A stretch of DNA of 35,507 bases from Euryarchaeota archaeon UBA258 (GCA_002502605.1 DAPR01000068.1:1-35507), one strand, 5' to 3'; numbered from the stretch's first letter, positions 25,152 to 33,357 are shown. Made by a program: numbers and translations. The notes: generated by a model from the letters alone, not told the origin.

Positions 25152-25883
25152 TCATTCTTCCTCGTAGGAAGCGGACAGTTGATGCATTAATTCTGCGAGC
25201 GCCTCTTCTTCATCGGCGCTCGACAAAACTTGTTGTTTTGATTCAAGGCCGTTTAGGACAAGTGCGGTAACCGTGTAGACCGAATTCGGGTCCTCATCAA
25301 TGACATGATCAACTCGTTCAGCAACCCATGAATCTAGAATTTGTTCATCGATTCTTAACACAGCACCAATTCTGTTTAACACCCCGTTCAAGACATCCTT
25401 CAACATCAATTGATGTTGCTCCGTTGTGGCTTCGATGGTAGGTTGGAAACGAACATCGGCTGAGATGTACAGTTTGTGATGCTCCGCTTCTTCTGGGATA
25501 TGGTCGAGCAGAGTCTGAACATCGGGGAACATCCCGTCATGGGGGATGAGCGGCTGCATTGTTGGGTGTTCAAAAGGAGGGAGTGCAGGTTCAATCACTC
25601 GCTCAATTGTGAATCTTCGCCGTCCTACAATGGAGATGAAGTGGTTGCTTCCTTTGGTATCGTGTTCGAGGATTTCTGCTTCACAGCCGTATGTCCTAGG
25701 TCCATCCCAGTGATTCGTTGGTTCGAATGGATCGTTCAGCACGAGTCCGAAATTTCGACCATCGAGGACACAATCATCCAACATTTGTCGATACCTTGGT
25801 TCAAAAACACGAAGTTCTTGAACTTCTCCTGGCATAAGCACCATCGGTAAAACGAACAGTGGAAGCGCTGCTTGGTCTGTCAT
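25152..25883 (-). CDS. LON substrate-binding-domain protein (stand-alone)
   Basis: The 243-residue protein matches the N-terminal substrate-binding domain of Lon protease without the ATPase or peptidase parts. It opens with LPLFVLPMVLMPGEVQELRVFEPRYRQML split over the usual first strands, then FGLVL, a GCEAEI strand and GRRRFTIERV. A helical C-terminal half follows, ending in an acidic tail (EEALAEL, SYEEE). Stand-alone members occur widely in bacteria and some archaea and their role is not settled; binding unfolded or damaged proteins is inferred. It lies 51 bp downstream of the aldehyde dehydrogenase gene in the same direction. Confidence 0.85.
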   Translation of the reverse strand: MTDQAALPLFVLPMVLMPGEVQELRVFEPRYRQMLDDCVLDGRNFGLVLNDPFEPTNHWDGPRTYGCEAEILEHDTKGSNHFISIVGRRRFTIERVIEPALPPFEHPTMQPLIPHDGMFPDVQTLLDHIPEEAEHHKLYISADVRFQPTIEATTEQHQLMLKDVLNGVLNRIGAVLRIDEQILDSWVAERVDHVIDEDPNSVYTVTALVLNGLESKQQVLSSADEEEALAELMHQLSASYEEE

Positions 25884-25934
25884 GAGGGGGAAACGGAAGG
25901 ATTACCTTTTGAACATGTGTTCTGAATCGAAGAT

Positions 25935-27386
25935 TCAATTTTGATCCTTGACGCAAATATTTGTGGTTTCAGAAAAGAAGCCCATTGACCATTGGCCGCC
26001 TTCACGTCCCACGCCAGAATTTTTGACACCACCAAATGGGGTTCGCAGGTCCCTATGGAGCCAAGTGTTGACCCAGACAATTCCGGTGTCGATGGTTTGG
26101 GCGAGTGCTTTTCCCTTTGCTGTGTCTGCTGTCCAGATTGAGCCAGCCAATCCGTATTCCGTAGCGTTCGCCATTTCAGTTGCTTCCTGAAGGGTCTCAA
26201 ACGTGTGAATGGTGACCACTGGGCCAAAAATCTCCTCAGTGGCGCACCTCGAGAGATGACTCAGTCCGGCGACGACCGTCGGAGCAAGGTATGCGCCATT
26301 GTGATCGGGACCCAACCGTCCAGTCATGGCGCGAGTGCCGCCAGTAAGGATGGTTCCTCCCTCTTCCATAGCGAGGTCAATGTACGACTCGACCTTGTTG
26401 AGATGTTCCATGGAAATCACGGTGCCAATTTGCGATTCTTCATCGCCTGGAGCCCCTATTTTCATAGAGGACACTGCCTTGACAAACGCTGCATTAAACT
26501 CCTCAGCAATGCGTGCTTGGACCAATATTCTTGACCCACATAAGCACACTTGTCCTGAGTTGGTAAAAGCGGCGCGAACCGCGCCGTCAACTGCTTGTTG
26601 CATGTCTGCATCATCGAGGACAATGGTGGCATTCTTCCCACCAAGTTCGAGTGATAATTTTTTGAACATTGGTGCTGCAGTAGCTGCGACAATACGTCCG
26701 GTTGCAGTTCCCCCCGTGAAGGATATACCGTTGATGGACGGGTGTTCAAGGATCCCTTGACCAACCTCTGGTCCGAGCCCGTGGACCAGATTGAAGACGC
26801 CGCTTGGTAGATTCAATTCGTCAAGCGTTTCAGCCAAGATGTTCGCTGTGAGTGGTGTCATTTCACTTGGTTTGGCGACGATAGCGTTGCCCATCAGCAG
26901 GGCAGGTGCGACCTTCCAAGAGAGCAAATAAAGCGGTAAATTCCATGGTGTGATTAACCCAACAACACCCAAGCCATTGCGATGGACATAATTCATGGCG
27001 TCCTTCATTTCAAAGGTCATCTCCTTTTGTTCTCTTGCAAATGAAGCAAAGAAGCGGAAGTTCTCAACAGATCTTGAGGCATCAACACGCCGTGCAAGCG
27101 AGATTGGTTTTCCAGTGTCGAGGGATTCTGCTTGCGCAATCTGTTCGTGTTTTGATTCGAGGGCATCGGCAATCGTTTCAAGCCAGGTGATGCGTTCAGC
27201 CATCGGCGTTGCATTCCAGCCAGATTGGGCTTTCTTTGCCGCAACAGCAGCAGACTCGACATCACTCGACTTTGATCGTGGGATCGTGGCAATCACCTGC
27301 CCGTTTGCAGGATTGATGTCTTCCAAAGTTTGTCCATCGTGAGCCTCAACAAAGGCTCCGTCGATGTAATTTTTCAGGTGAAGCAT
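25935..27386 (-). CDS. Aldehyde dehydrogenase, 2-aminomuconate-6-semialdehyde dehydrogenase-like (ALDH8/AmnC type)
   Basis: This NAD(P)-dependent aldehyde dehydrogenase has 483 residues and all catalytic parts: PWNLP (Asn149), IVAKPSE, FTGGTATG, LELGGKN (Glu247), GQVC (Cys281) and EEIFGPV. It tracks the ALDH8A1/AmnC/NbaE clade, which oxidises 2-aminomuconic (or 2-hydroxymuconic) semialdehyde, in SRSVENFRFFA, LISPWNLPLYLL-type sequence (here LITPWNLPLYLL), KKLSLELGGKN and PFGGVKNSGVGREG. Arg105 and Arg461 align with the two arginines known to hold the substrate in bacterial 2-aminomuconate-semialdehyde dehydrogenase. It starts 3 bp after the asparaginase stop. With the AmnB and AmnA-RidA genes about 2.2 kb away, it would fill the middle step of an aminophenol pathway. 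Confidence 0.92.
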   Translation of the reverse strand: MLHLKNYIDGAFVEAHDGQTLEDINPANGQVIATIPRSKSSDVESAAVAAKKAQSGWNATPMAERITWLETIADALESKHEQIAQAESLDTGKPISLARRVDASRSVENFRFFASFAREQKEMTFEMKDAMNYVHRNGLGVVGLITPWNLPLYLLSWKVAPALLMGNAIVAKPSEMTPLTANILAETLDELNLPSGVFNLVHGLGPEVGQGILEHPSINGISFTGGTATGRIVAATAAPMFKKLSLELGGKNATIVLDDADMQQAVDGAVRAAFTNSGQVCLCGSRILVQARIAEEFNAAFVKAVSSMKIGAPGDEESQIGTVISMEHLNKVESYIDLAMEEGGTILTGGTRAMTGRLGPDHNGAYLAPTVVAGLSHLSRCATEEIFGPVVTIHTFETLQEATEMANATEYGLAGSIWTADTAKGKALAQTIDTGIVWVNTWLHRDLRTPFGGVKNSGVGREGGQWSMGFFSETTNICVKDQN

Positions 27387-27389
27387 CGT

Positions 27390-28505
27390 TCAGGCCTCCA
27401 CATCGTAGAGCCATCTGTCTTCGTCCGGATCCCATTCATCCCATGTTGGTAATGTTTCCAAGCGTTCAAGGTATTGCTCGGGTACGATGCCAGGCACGAT
27501 GAATGCCTTTTGTCGGTGCAATGGGTATGGGTTTCGAAGGTTGATTCCAAGCACACCAAGGACTGCTCGGGCGACATACCATGTGGCTTGTGAATTCCAG
27601 CCATGGGCGATTTTGACAACGATTCCGAGTCCCTTAGGGTAATCTGGATGTTCAATCGCTAGGCCAAGCAATCCATCTGCGCCTTCTTTGGCGATGACTT
27701 TTCCTTCACCTGCTTTGAGAACTGTAGAATCGAGACGATTGAAACCACCAACTAAGTCTGGATGACGGACCATTGCCTCCCAAATCCAATCCTTGTCTTT
27801 GTCGCGTACGAGCCCGGCATAGATTTGTGCAAGTTCTGCAACCGTGTTTGAAACGGTTGGCAAACCACATCCGTCTTTTGCAACCCTCAAAGGACTCCAG
27901 TCCTCACCGAGGTAGGTGCGAATTTCTCTCATGTAAGCGTGAAAGACTTCGTGAGTCGGCAGGGTATATCCTGCACGATTCCAACCTTTTTTCCTGCACC
28001 CATGTAGGATTGCGGCATGTTCTCCCGAGCAGGTGTGGAACCAACGGCGCGGCCGTCTAACCTGTCGGCCAAATTGAATCAATGGCACATCCAGTGGGGT
28101 GAGCATCAAAGGCCATTCTTCCTCAAAAAGCAAGGATTGTGCCGCTGCGACGTGCTCAGTGTCCCCGTTGTGAGAGGCGACCGCAATCGCCTTCTGTTCC
28201 CACGTAGCGTCTTCAAGCTCTTTGGTGAATGCCTTGAGCATGAACGGTTTCATCATCGATCGACCATAACACAAGACGTTCCCGCCAAACGAGTGGATCA
28301 CCTCATCACCATGGGCCCAAGCTACTGCACCATGAATCGTGGTTTCAGAAACGCCATTGCGCCGGTAATCAACCAGTGGCTCCCACGCCACTTCACGCCC
28401 AGTGGGAATGCCCTCGACTTGCTCGCCCAATGGGCTATCAGGATACATTGCACTGCCCGGTCGGCCGGGCTCAACTGCGGATGGAGTGTCATGTTCAATC
28501 GACAA
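27390..28505 (-). CDS. Asparaginase II family protein (Rhizobium-type)
   Basis: The 371-residue protein matches the asparaginase II family, which is unrelated to AnsA/GatD. Motifs in order are HGAVAWAHGDEV, the SMMKPFMLKAF helix, VASHNGDTEHV, HTCSGEHAAILHGC, GYTLPTHEVFHAY, KDGCGLPTVSNTVAELAQIYAGL and KEGADGLLGLAI. These carry the conserved Ser/Lys, Cys and His positions of the family. The start is a TTG with GAGGTGA 4 nt upstream, inside the stop region of the monooxygenase gene. Members hydrolyse asparagine; a different amide substrate is possible here given the operon partners (flavin monooxygenase, aldehyde dehydrogenase). Confidence 0.85.
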   Translation of the reverse strand: MSIEHDTPSAVEPGRPGSAMYPDSPLGEQVEGIPTGREVAWEPLVDYRRNGVSETTIHGAVAWAHGDEVIHSFGGNVLCYGRSMMKPFMLKAFTKELEDATWEQKAIAVASHNGDTEHVAAAQSLLFEEEWPLMLTPLDVPLIQFGRQVRRPRRWFHTCSGEHAAILHGCRKKGWNRAGYTLPTHEVFHAYMREIRTYLGEDWSPLRVAKDGCGLPTVSNTVAELAQIYAGLVRDKDKDWIWEAMVRHPDLVGGFNRLDSTVLKAGEGKVIAKEGADGLLGLAIEHPDYPKGLGIVVKIAHGWNSQATWYVARAVLGVLGINLRNPYPLHRQKAFIVPGIVPEQYLERLETLPTWDEWDPDEDRWLYDVEA

Positions 28506-28509
28506 TACT

Positions 28510-28516
28510 TCACCTC
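28510..28516 (-). promoter_or_regulatory. Shine-Dalgarno (GAGGTGA) supporting a TTG start
   Basis: GAGGTGA lies 4 nt upstream of the TTG at 28505 and overlaps the stop codon of the preceding monooxygenase gene. It supports TTG as a real start and coupled translation. The next in-frame ATG is at residue 20. Confidence 0.6.
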
Positions 28517-29762
28517 ACCTGTTCAATCGTGTTTCCACAAGGGGTACAACTTGTTCCATGTACGCTTCCATGTCTCGGCAGACACGGTCTGAATCGTGAT
28601 TGAAGAAATCAAACCAAGCCATGATTCGGTCTTCGGGATGGAAGCGTTCAATCATTTGCTGTGCCACTTCCTCGACGTTACCAATCAGTGCGTTGTTGGC
28701 TGCATTGCTCACTTTGCTGGGGTCAATGGTCCCTTCCAGTGCATTCCAATACGCTCCAAGAGCGGCCTTGGCTTCTTGATGAGCGGCGGTGCTTTGCTGC
28801 TCTAGAGTCAATCCGTCCTCTGCGTTGAGGAACACGAATGAAGTCCGGGGCATGTCGCTGCGTTGCCATGCACCTCCATCTGGATGGAACACTTCTGACA
28901 TTCGAGCATGTGTGGCTTCGATGACTTCTGGTTTGGTGATTGATAGATTGAACACCTTGACCGGCAGAACGGTGTTGAGGAAAGTTTGAGCGCGAGGATC
29001 GTGAGTTCCAGCAACCAGTTCTAGCAGGCCTCTTCTGAAGTGACTCGGTACGATTTTCAGGTCTTCGAAAACATAGCGTCGAGGAATATGAATTTCTTCT
29101 GGGGCAGATTTGAGGCCCTCGAATTCAATGGCCGCATCTTGGACTTTTTTCCAATCCTCATCAGATCTGAAATTGTTCCGGGTGAGAATGGTCTCGTATG
29201 TGTGCGATGAATTCACAACATCACCTCTCAGCAGGCGCAAGAATATGTCGCCTGCTTCCATGAAGATTTGACCGCGAAGTGCTGGCCATGCTGCCTCTTC
29301 AATCGCGTTCCTTGGCACGATTCCATACGGCCTTGCCATGAACTCAAAGCGTCCAGCGGAGAATCCAACGTGGAGTTTACGATGTTCGTTAGGGTTCAGT
29401 CCATGCAATTGCAGGGTGTTCGCAATTCGCTCGGCTTGGGCGATGGGGCCGCCAGAGGCTAAAATCGAAACCACTGCACTACCAATTTCAATCGATTTCG
29501 TCCTTCTAAATGACTCCATTGCAAGTTGCGGAAAGTCCGTGCACAGTCCAACTTCCCCTTGCCAGTGGGGCACGACAGGTCTGCTGTTGCTCTTCTGCGT
29601 TTCAGTTGAAAGGTGGGCCTGAGCAATCCATCCAACACCAAAACCAAGGCGATCAGCGCACTCCAATTGTTGGAAGTAATGTTCGAACATTTCGTTCTCT
29701 GTCGGCACTTGACCCGCTGCGTCAGGGGTCTGGCTGATTGAGAAAAAGATGTCATGGTCCAT
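28515..29762 (-). CDS. LLM-class (luciferase-like) flavin-dependent monooxygenase
   Basis: The ~415-residue protein has the TIM-barrel layout of bacterial luciferase-like flavin monooxygenases: first strand HDIFFSIS, then ECADRLGFGVGWIAQAHL, IEIGSAVVSILASGGPIAQAERI, LHVGFSAGRFEF, and a C-terminal LIGNVEEVAQQMIERF. Such enzymes use reduced flavin from a partner reductase to hydroxylate or cleave organic substrates; the substrate here is unknown. The ATG at 29762 starts just before the first barrel strand and is preferred. An in-frame ATG at 29849 overlaps the TPR gene stop by 11 bases and would add 29 residues, so it cannot be excluded. It is the second gene of the operon, followed at once by the asparaginase-family gene. 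Confidence 0.87.
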   Translation of the reverse strand: MDHDIFFSISQTPDAAGQVPTENEMFEHYFQQLECADRLGFGVGWIAQAHLSTETQKSNSRPVVPHWQGEVGLCTDFPQLAMESFRRTKSIEIGSAVVSILASGGPIAQAERIANTLQLHGLNPNEHRKLHVGFSAGRFEFMARPYGIVPRNAIEEAAWPALRGQIFMEAGDIFLRLLRGDVVNSSHTYETILTRNNFRSDEDWKKVQDAAIEFEGLKSAPEEIHIPRRYVFEDLKIVPSHFRRGLLELVAGTHDPRAQTFLNTVLPVKVFNLSITKPEVIEATHARMSEVFHPDGGAWQRSDMPRTSFVFLNAEDGLTLEQQSTAAHQEAKAALGAYWNALEGTIDPSKVSNAANNALIGNVEEVAQQMIERFHPEDRIMAWFDFFNHDSDRVCRDMEAYMEQVVPLVETRLNR

Positions 29763-29838
29763 AGGTGGCACCGGTCGTCCCAGTCGAAGCCACATCATAA
29801 CGAGTGTGGCGGAACCGTTTGACAAAATGACGTAATCT

Positions 29839-30675
29839 TCACTTCTCATCAGGGGATTTTTTGAAGTCTGTGAGCGCTTCTATGCGTTGACGTACAGCGA
29901 TTGGAGTGGGCAATCCAGCGTTGATGAAGGCATGTAGGCAGTCGGACAACTGAAGCATTGCCGTCTCATAGTCTTCTTCGATTTCTGCAATGTCCGCAAG
30001 GCCCCAACGGGCAACAAGCTGTCCAGAAAGATCTTCCAATCCCACAGCAAGGTCAAGCGATTGGGTGTAGAGGTCCTTTGCGGCATCAAATTGGCCAAGT
30101 GTGGCTTGGCTGTGGCCCATATCGGCCATGGCTTCCATTTGGCCTTCTTCGTCCCTCATGTCCATGAGCAGTTCGATTCGCCTCGAGCCATGAACGAGGG
30201 CAGTTTCGTGATTGTGTTGCTTTTTGGCAAGCGCTTCGAGCAAGGCGAGACCGTAAACAATACCGTTGTTGTCCTTGACTTTTTCACGAATTCGCAATGA
30301 GCGAGAGGCAAACATTTGCGCTTCTTCGTAGGCTTCTTCAGCCATGTGCAGCAACGCAACGTGATGGGCAACGGCTGCAGCGAGGGGTCCTCCACCCTCA
30401 AGCAATTCACTTTGGGCCGTTAATTCAGAGAGTGCATCGATGGAGGCACCTGTCAATTTGAGGTGTTCAAATTCGGCCCAACCCGACTCGATTTCGTCTG
30501 TTGCGTTTGATTTGGCATGCGTTAGCAACCGTTCGGCGAGTGGTTCGTCTTCAAGTTCGAGGGCAAGTGGGATGAGGCGCAAAGCAAGGGGTGTGTTGAT
30601 GTCATCCATTGCCCCGCCTTCGGTCAGCATATCCAATATCCGCCTTGCTTGATCTGCGGTCACTTCGCCGTCCAT
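29839..30675 (-). CDS. TPR-repeat protein
   Basis: The 278-residue protein is built of paired helices with tetratricopeptide spacing. Clear repeats include AAAVAHHVALLHMAEEAYEEAQMFASRSLRI, spread over two helices, and MADMGHSQATLGQFDAAKDLYTQSL, also over two helices, plus a third at GLADIAEIEEDYETAMLQLSDCL. There is no signal peptide or membrane helix, so it is cytoplasmic. TPRs mediate protein contacts; the partner is unknown. The ATG at 30675 is preferred over a GTG at 30693, and neither has a clear Shine-Dalgarno. It heads the operon that continues with the monooxygenase and diverges from the DNase I gene across ~90 bp. Confidence 0.78.
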   Translation of the reverse strand: MDGEVTADQARRILDMLTEGGAMDDINTPLALRLIPLALELEDEPLAERLLTHAKSNATDEIESGWAEFEHLKLTGASIDALSELTAQSELLEGGGPLAAAVAHHVALLHMAEEAYEEAQMFASRSLRIREKVKDNNGIVYGLALLEALAKKQHNHETALVHGSRRIELLMDMRDEEGQMEAMADMGHSQATLGQFDAAKDLYTQSLDLAVGLEDLSGQLVARWGLADIAEIEEDYETAMLQLSDCLHAFINAGLPTPIAVRQRIEALTDFKKSPDEK

Positions 30676-30764
30676 GGTTGGCGGCTGTGGCACCGCGTCA
30701 AGAACGTATCTCCTCGGCGCCGGACACGCTGAACCTTCATACGCACAAAGCGGTTGCGTCCTTC

Positions 30765-31742
30765 ATGGGCAAGTATGACGGGTACTTGCAAGGGTTGAGC
30801 ATCGCAGCGATTCTCATTCTTGCTCCTCTGGCTCTGCAATCCTTGCTGAGTCAAGATGAGGCCCAAGTGGTCTATGTCGCTGTCCCCGTGGAAAATGAAA
30901 ACGAAACTTCCCCTTCTGATCCCATCTCAAACGAAGAAGCACGTGCACCCGAGTTGACCCGAGATGAAGTGGCAAGAATTGCCACCTTCAACATCAAGGT
31001 GTTTGGCGAGACAAAGATGGGTAAACCAGAGGTTGTTTCTGTCTTGGTTGATACTGTACTGCGCTACGACTTGGTCGCCGTTCAAGAAATCAAGGACATC
31101 GATCAAACGGTTCCTTATGATTTCCTTGATGCCATCAATAACCGCAGCAGTAGCCCTTGGGGCATGCTTCTTAGTGAGCGTTCAGGGCAACAGGAAGATG
31201 ATCGCTCCTCACAGGAACAATATGCCTTTTATTACAACACTTCGATGTTCGAACCAATTGGCAATGGCACGTTGTTTAACGACAGCGAAGATGATGCTTT
31301 CCAGCGGGAACCGTTTCAGGCTCGGTTTTCATTGATCAACGAAACGGACAACACCTCAAGTTTTGATTTGAGTTTGATCACTGTTCACACCAAACCGGCA
31401 GCTGCCGTCGATGAGATCAACGCCATGGGTGAGGTTGCCTCCCGCTACCTCGCGCAACATCCCGATGAGGAAGACCTTGTGCTGCTCGGTGATTTTAATG
31501 CAGATTGCACCTATGCTTCGGAGCAAGATTTAGCAAATTCAGCGCTTGCAGGCGGTAATTTCACTTGGATTGTTGGAAACGACGCAGACACAACGGTCGC
31601 CTCAAGTTCCTGCGCTTATGATCGAATCTTGACGACGGGAGACCTGAGCGGTCGGATGACTGGGAACTGGGGCATCGATGAAGTGTTTACGAGCAGCAAT
31701 GTTTCGGACCACTACCCAGTTTGGTTTGACATCCGCCGATGA
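30765..31742 (+). CDS. Membrane-anchored DNase I family endonuclease
   Basis: The 325-residue protein starts with an N-terminal signal-anchor (LSIAAILILAPLALQSLL), then an acidic linker, then a full exonuclease-endonuclease-phosphatase domain close to animal DNase I rather than to bacterial ExoIII. Landmarks are ATFNIKVFGETKM, RYDLVAVQEIKD (Glu108), SQEQYAFYY (Glu151), TVHTKP (His208), LLGDFNADC (Asp243, Asn245), CAYDRI (Asp286) and SDHYPVWFDI (Asp315, His316). Every catalytic residue of DNase I is present. Cys248 and Cys283 match the conserved structural disulfide, which fits an extracellular location. It probably cuts environmental DNA for phosphate or nucleotides, or for defence; this is inference. 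The ATG precedes the anchor; the frame is open upstream but overlaps the divergent TPR gene. Confidence 0.9.
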   Translation: MGKYDGYLQGLSIAAILILAPLALQSLLSQDEAQVVYVAVPVENENETSPSDPISNEEARAPELTRDEVARIATFNIKVFGETKMGKPEVVSVLVDTVLRYDLVAVQEIKDIDQTVPYDFLDAINNRSSSPWGMLLSERSGQQEDDRSSQEQYAFYYNTSMFEPIGNGTLFNDSEDDAFQREPFQARFSLINETDNTSSFDLSLITVHTKPAAAVDEINAMGEVASRYLAQHPDEEDLVLLGDFNADCTYASEQDLANSALAGGNFTWIVGNDADTTVASSSCAYDRILTTGDLSGRMTGNWGIDEVFTSSNVSDHYPVWFDIRR

Positions 31743-32558
31743 TCAAATGCTTCGCAATCGTCCACCGTCAACGGCCAAACTAACGCCTCGAATGCCACCT
31801 GATGCGGGCAATGCAAGGAAGGAAATGGCGCTAGCAGTCTCCAGTGGGTCAATCAGCCGCTCAATTGGAACTTGGCCAAGCCAGCCAGCCTGGACCTCTT
31901 CGAGCGATTTCCCAGTTCTTTCTTGAATCGATGCTGCAAGCGAGCCAAGGCGACTGGTGTCGGTAAAGCCGGGAAGGACATTGTTGATGGTGATGCAGGG
32001 TGCAAGTTCTCTTGACAAGGTTTTGGACCAAGACGCCATGGCTCCACGAAGTGTGTTTGACAGTCCGATGTTTGGTATTGGCTCTTTCACCGATGTGGAT
32101 ATAATTTGGATAATACGGCCGTATCCATCGCTCTCCATTCCGGGCACGAGCATTTGTGTGAGGGTGTGAGCAGCGTGAAGGTGGCGTTTGAAAGGCGCTT
32201 CAAAATCTTCGAGGTTGTTGGCAAGCAATGGACCGCCGGGTGGGCCTGCTGCGTTGTTGATGAGGATGTGGACATTGCCGCGTTGCTGAAGGAGAATCGG
32301 AATGGCTGCCCGGATTGCTTTCTGGTCCTCGAGGTCCAGGGCAAGGCTTGCATGATCTCCTCCCCCAAGTGCAGCAAGTTCTTCGCACAGAGACAAAAGA
32401 GCCTCTGCGTTTCTGGCGCTTACGGTGACGTTCGCTCCTGCTTTAGCCATCATCTGGGCTGTGGCTCGGCCGATGCCTTTGCTTGCACCACACACCAACA
32501 CGTGCTTTCCTTTCAGGGCGGTTGTTGCGTAGGGGAAGTCGTCACCGAGCAGGTCCAT
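31743..32558 (-). CDS. Atypical short-chain dehydrogenase/reductase
   Basis: The 271-residue Rossmann protein shows the NAD(P) motif CGASKGIG (residues 23-30), DLED at the adenine pocket, NNAAGPPGG and the strand RIIQIISTS (Ser154/156). It ends in a typical SDR tail GIRGVSLAVDGG. The usual Tyr-x-x-x-Lys pair is missing: the matching helix reads LSNTLRGAMASWSKTL, with Ser167 and Arg171 instead. This variant occurs in a recognised SDR side-group whose activity is poorly known. The ATG at 32558 is chosen because it gives a normal ~17-residue lead to the first strand; the frame is open further 5' but would overlap the hydrolase gene. Its stop abuts the convergent DNase I stop. Confidence 0.85.
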   Translation of the reverse strand: MDLLGDDFPYATTALKGKHVLVCGASKGIGRATAQMMAKAGANVTVSARNAEALLSLCEELAALGGGDHASLALDLEDQKAIRAAIPILLQQRGNVHILINNAAGPPGGPLLANNLEDFEAPFKRHLHAAHTLTQMLVPGMESDGYGRIIQIISTSVKEPIPNIGLSNTLRGAMASWSKTLSRELAPCITINNVLPGFTDTSRLGSLAASIQERTGKSLEEVQAGWLGQVPIERLIDPLETASAISFLALPASGGIRGVSLAVDGGRLRSI

Positions 32559-32601
32559 GCCCCACCCAGTGAGTGCTTCGTCATAGGTGTTCGGATGGGG
32601 T

Positions 32602-33357
32602 CTAGAGCCAATCACGGATGGCATTGAGCTGCACCAACCAATCATCGCTGGCCACATCAATGATGGAATAGTGGTCGCCAGGGAGCCACAACTTCTGAAC
32701 TTCAATGCCCTTTGCTTTCATGACGCGGGCATAAGTTTCGGATTGATCTCTTGGTACATCGACATCCCGTTCGCCATGGACGAGCAAAAGTGAGGCATCA
32801 GCAGGGTGATCTACGGGATTCAATTGCCGCCAAAGTTCGGGTTCCGCTTCAGGACTCGAACCAATCCATCTGCGGACTGCATCTCCTTCGTCAGATAGTT
32901 TGGCTTGGTCTGCACTCATCAGGTCGGTGATCGGTGCCTGGGCGATGGTGAGCCACGGTCGGCGCTCGGCTTTTGCTGCCAACATTAACGCAAGATGGCC
33001 GCCTGCTGAATGGCCCATAATCATTGAGCGCGTAATGTCAATGCCAGGAAGCAAGGCGAGTTGGCCCCATGCTCGCATGACGTCTGAAAGGGTGTCCATC
33101 CAAACGCCTTCATCGCCATCACTCCATCCTTTGAATTCGATGTTCCATGCAGCAATTCCAGCTTCAGCTAAATCATCAGCAATGGGTCGCATGAGTTCAC
33201 TTGTCCACTGAGATTTCCAGAAACCGCCGTGTATCAGCATGATGCACGGAACGCCTTCTGGCTTCTGGAAGGCAGATGGATCATCAGGCATGTGAAGGTC
33301 GGCAAACTGCCAATCTTCAGCACCCCACTGCATCCGGTCAACGCCCATATCCACCAT
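32602..33357 (-). CDS. Alpha/beta hydrolase, kynurenine-formamidase-like
   Basis: The ~251-residue serine hydrolase has oxyanion motif LIHGGFWKSQ (residues 42-51), nucleophile motif GHSAGGHLA (Ser117), acid region LVHGERDVDVP and catalytic His in GDHYSIID. The HGG(F/Y)W start, GHSAG-H and DH-x-x-II ending match arylformamidases (kynurenine formamidase) of animals and yeast; other esterases share parts of this pattern. If correct, it would hydrolyse N-formylkynurenine from tryptophan breakdown. Several starts are possible: GTG 33378 with GAGGT upstream, ATG 33357, ATG 33348 and ATG 33333. It lies 43 bp upstream of the SDR gene in the same direction and diverges from the peroxidase gene. Confidence 0.8.
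   Translation of the reverse strand: MVDMGVDRMQWGAEDWQFADLHMPDDPSAFQKPEGVPCIMLIHGGFWKSQWTSELMRPIADDLAEAGIAAWNIEFKGWSDGDEGVWMDTLSDVMRAWGQLALLPGIDITRSMIMGHSAGGHLALMLAAKAERRPWLTIAQAPITDLMSADQAKLSDEGDAVRRWIGSSPEAEPELWRQLNPVDHPADASLLLVHGERDVDVPRDQSETYARVMKAKGIEVQKLWLPGDHYSIIDVASDDWLVQLNAIRDWL

Noticed and set aside
28017..28592. 191-codon plus-strand ORF opposite the asparaginase II gene
   Set aside because: The minus strand here encodes clear asparaginase II motifs; the plus-strand product has no domain and crosses the operon junction.
32106..32627. 173-codon plus-strand ORF opposite the SDR gene
   Set aside because: It lies over the SDR Rossmann motifs of the minus strand and shows no family signature.
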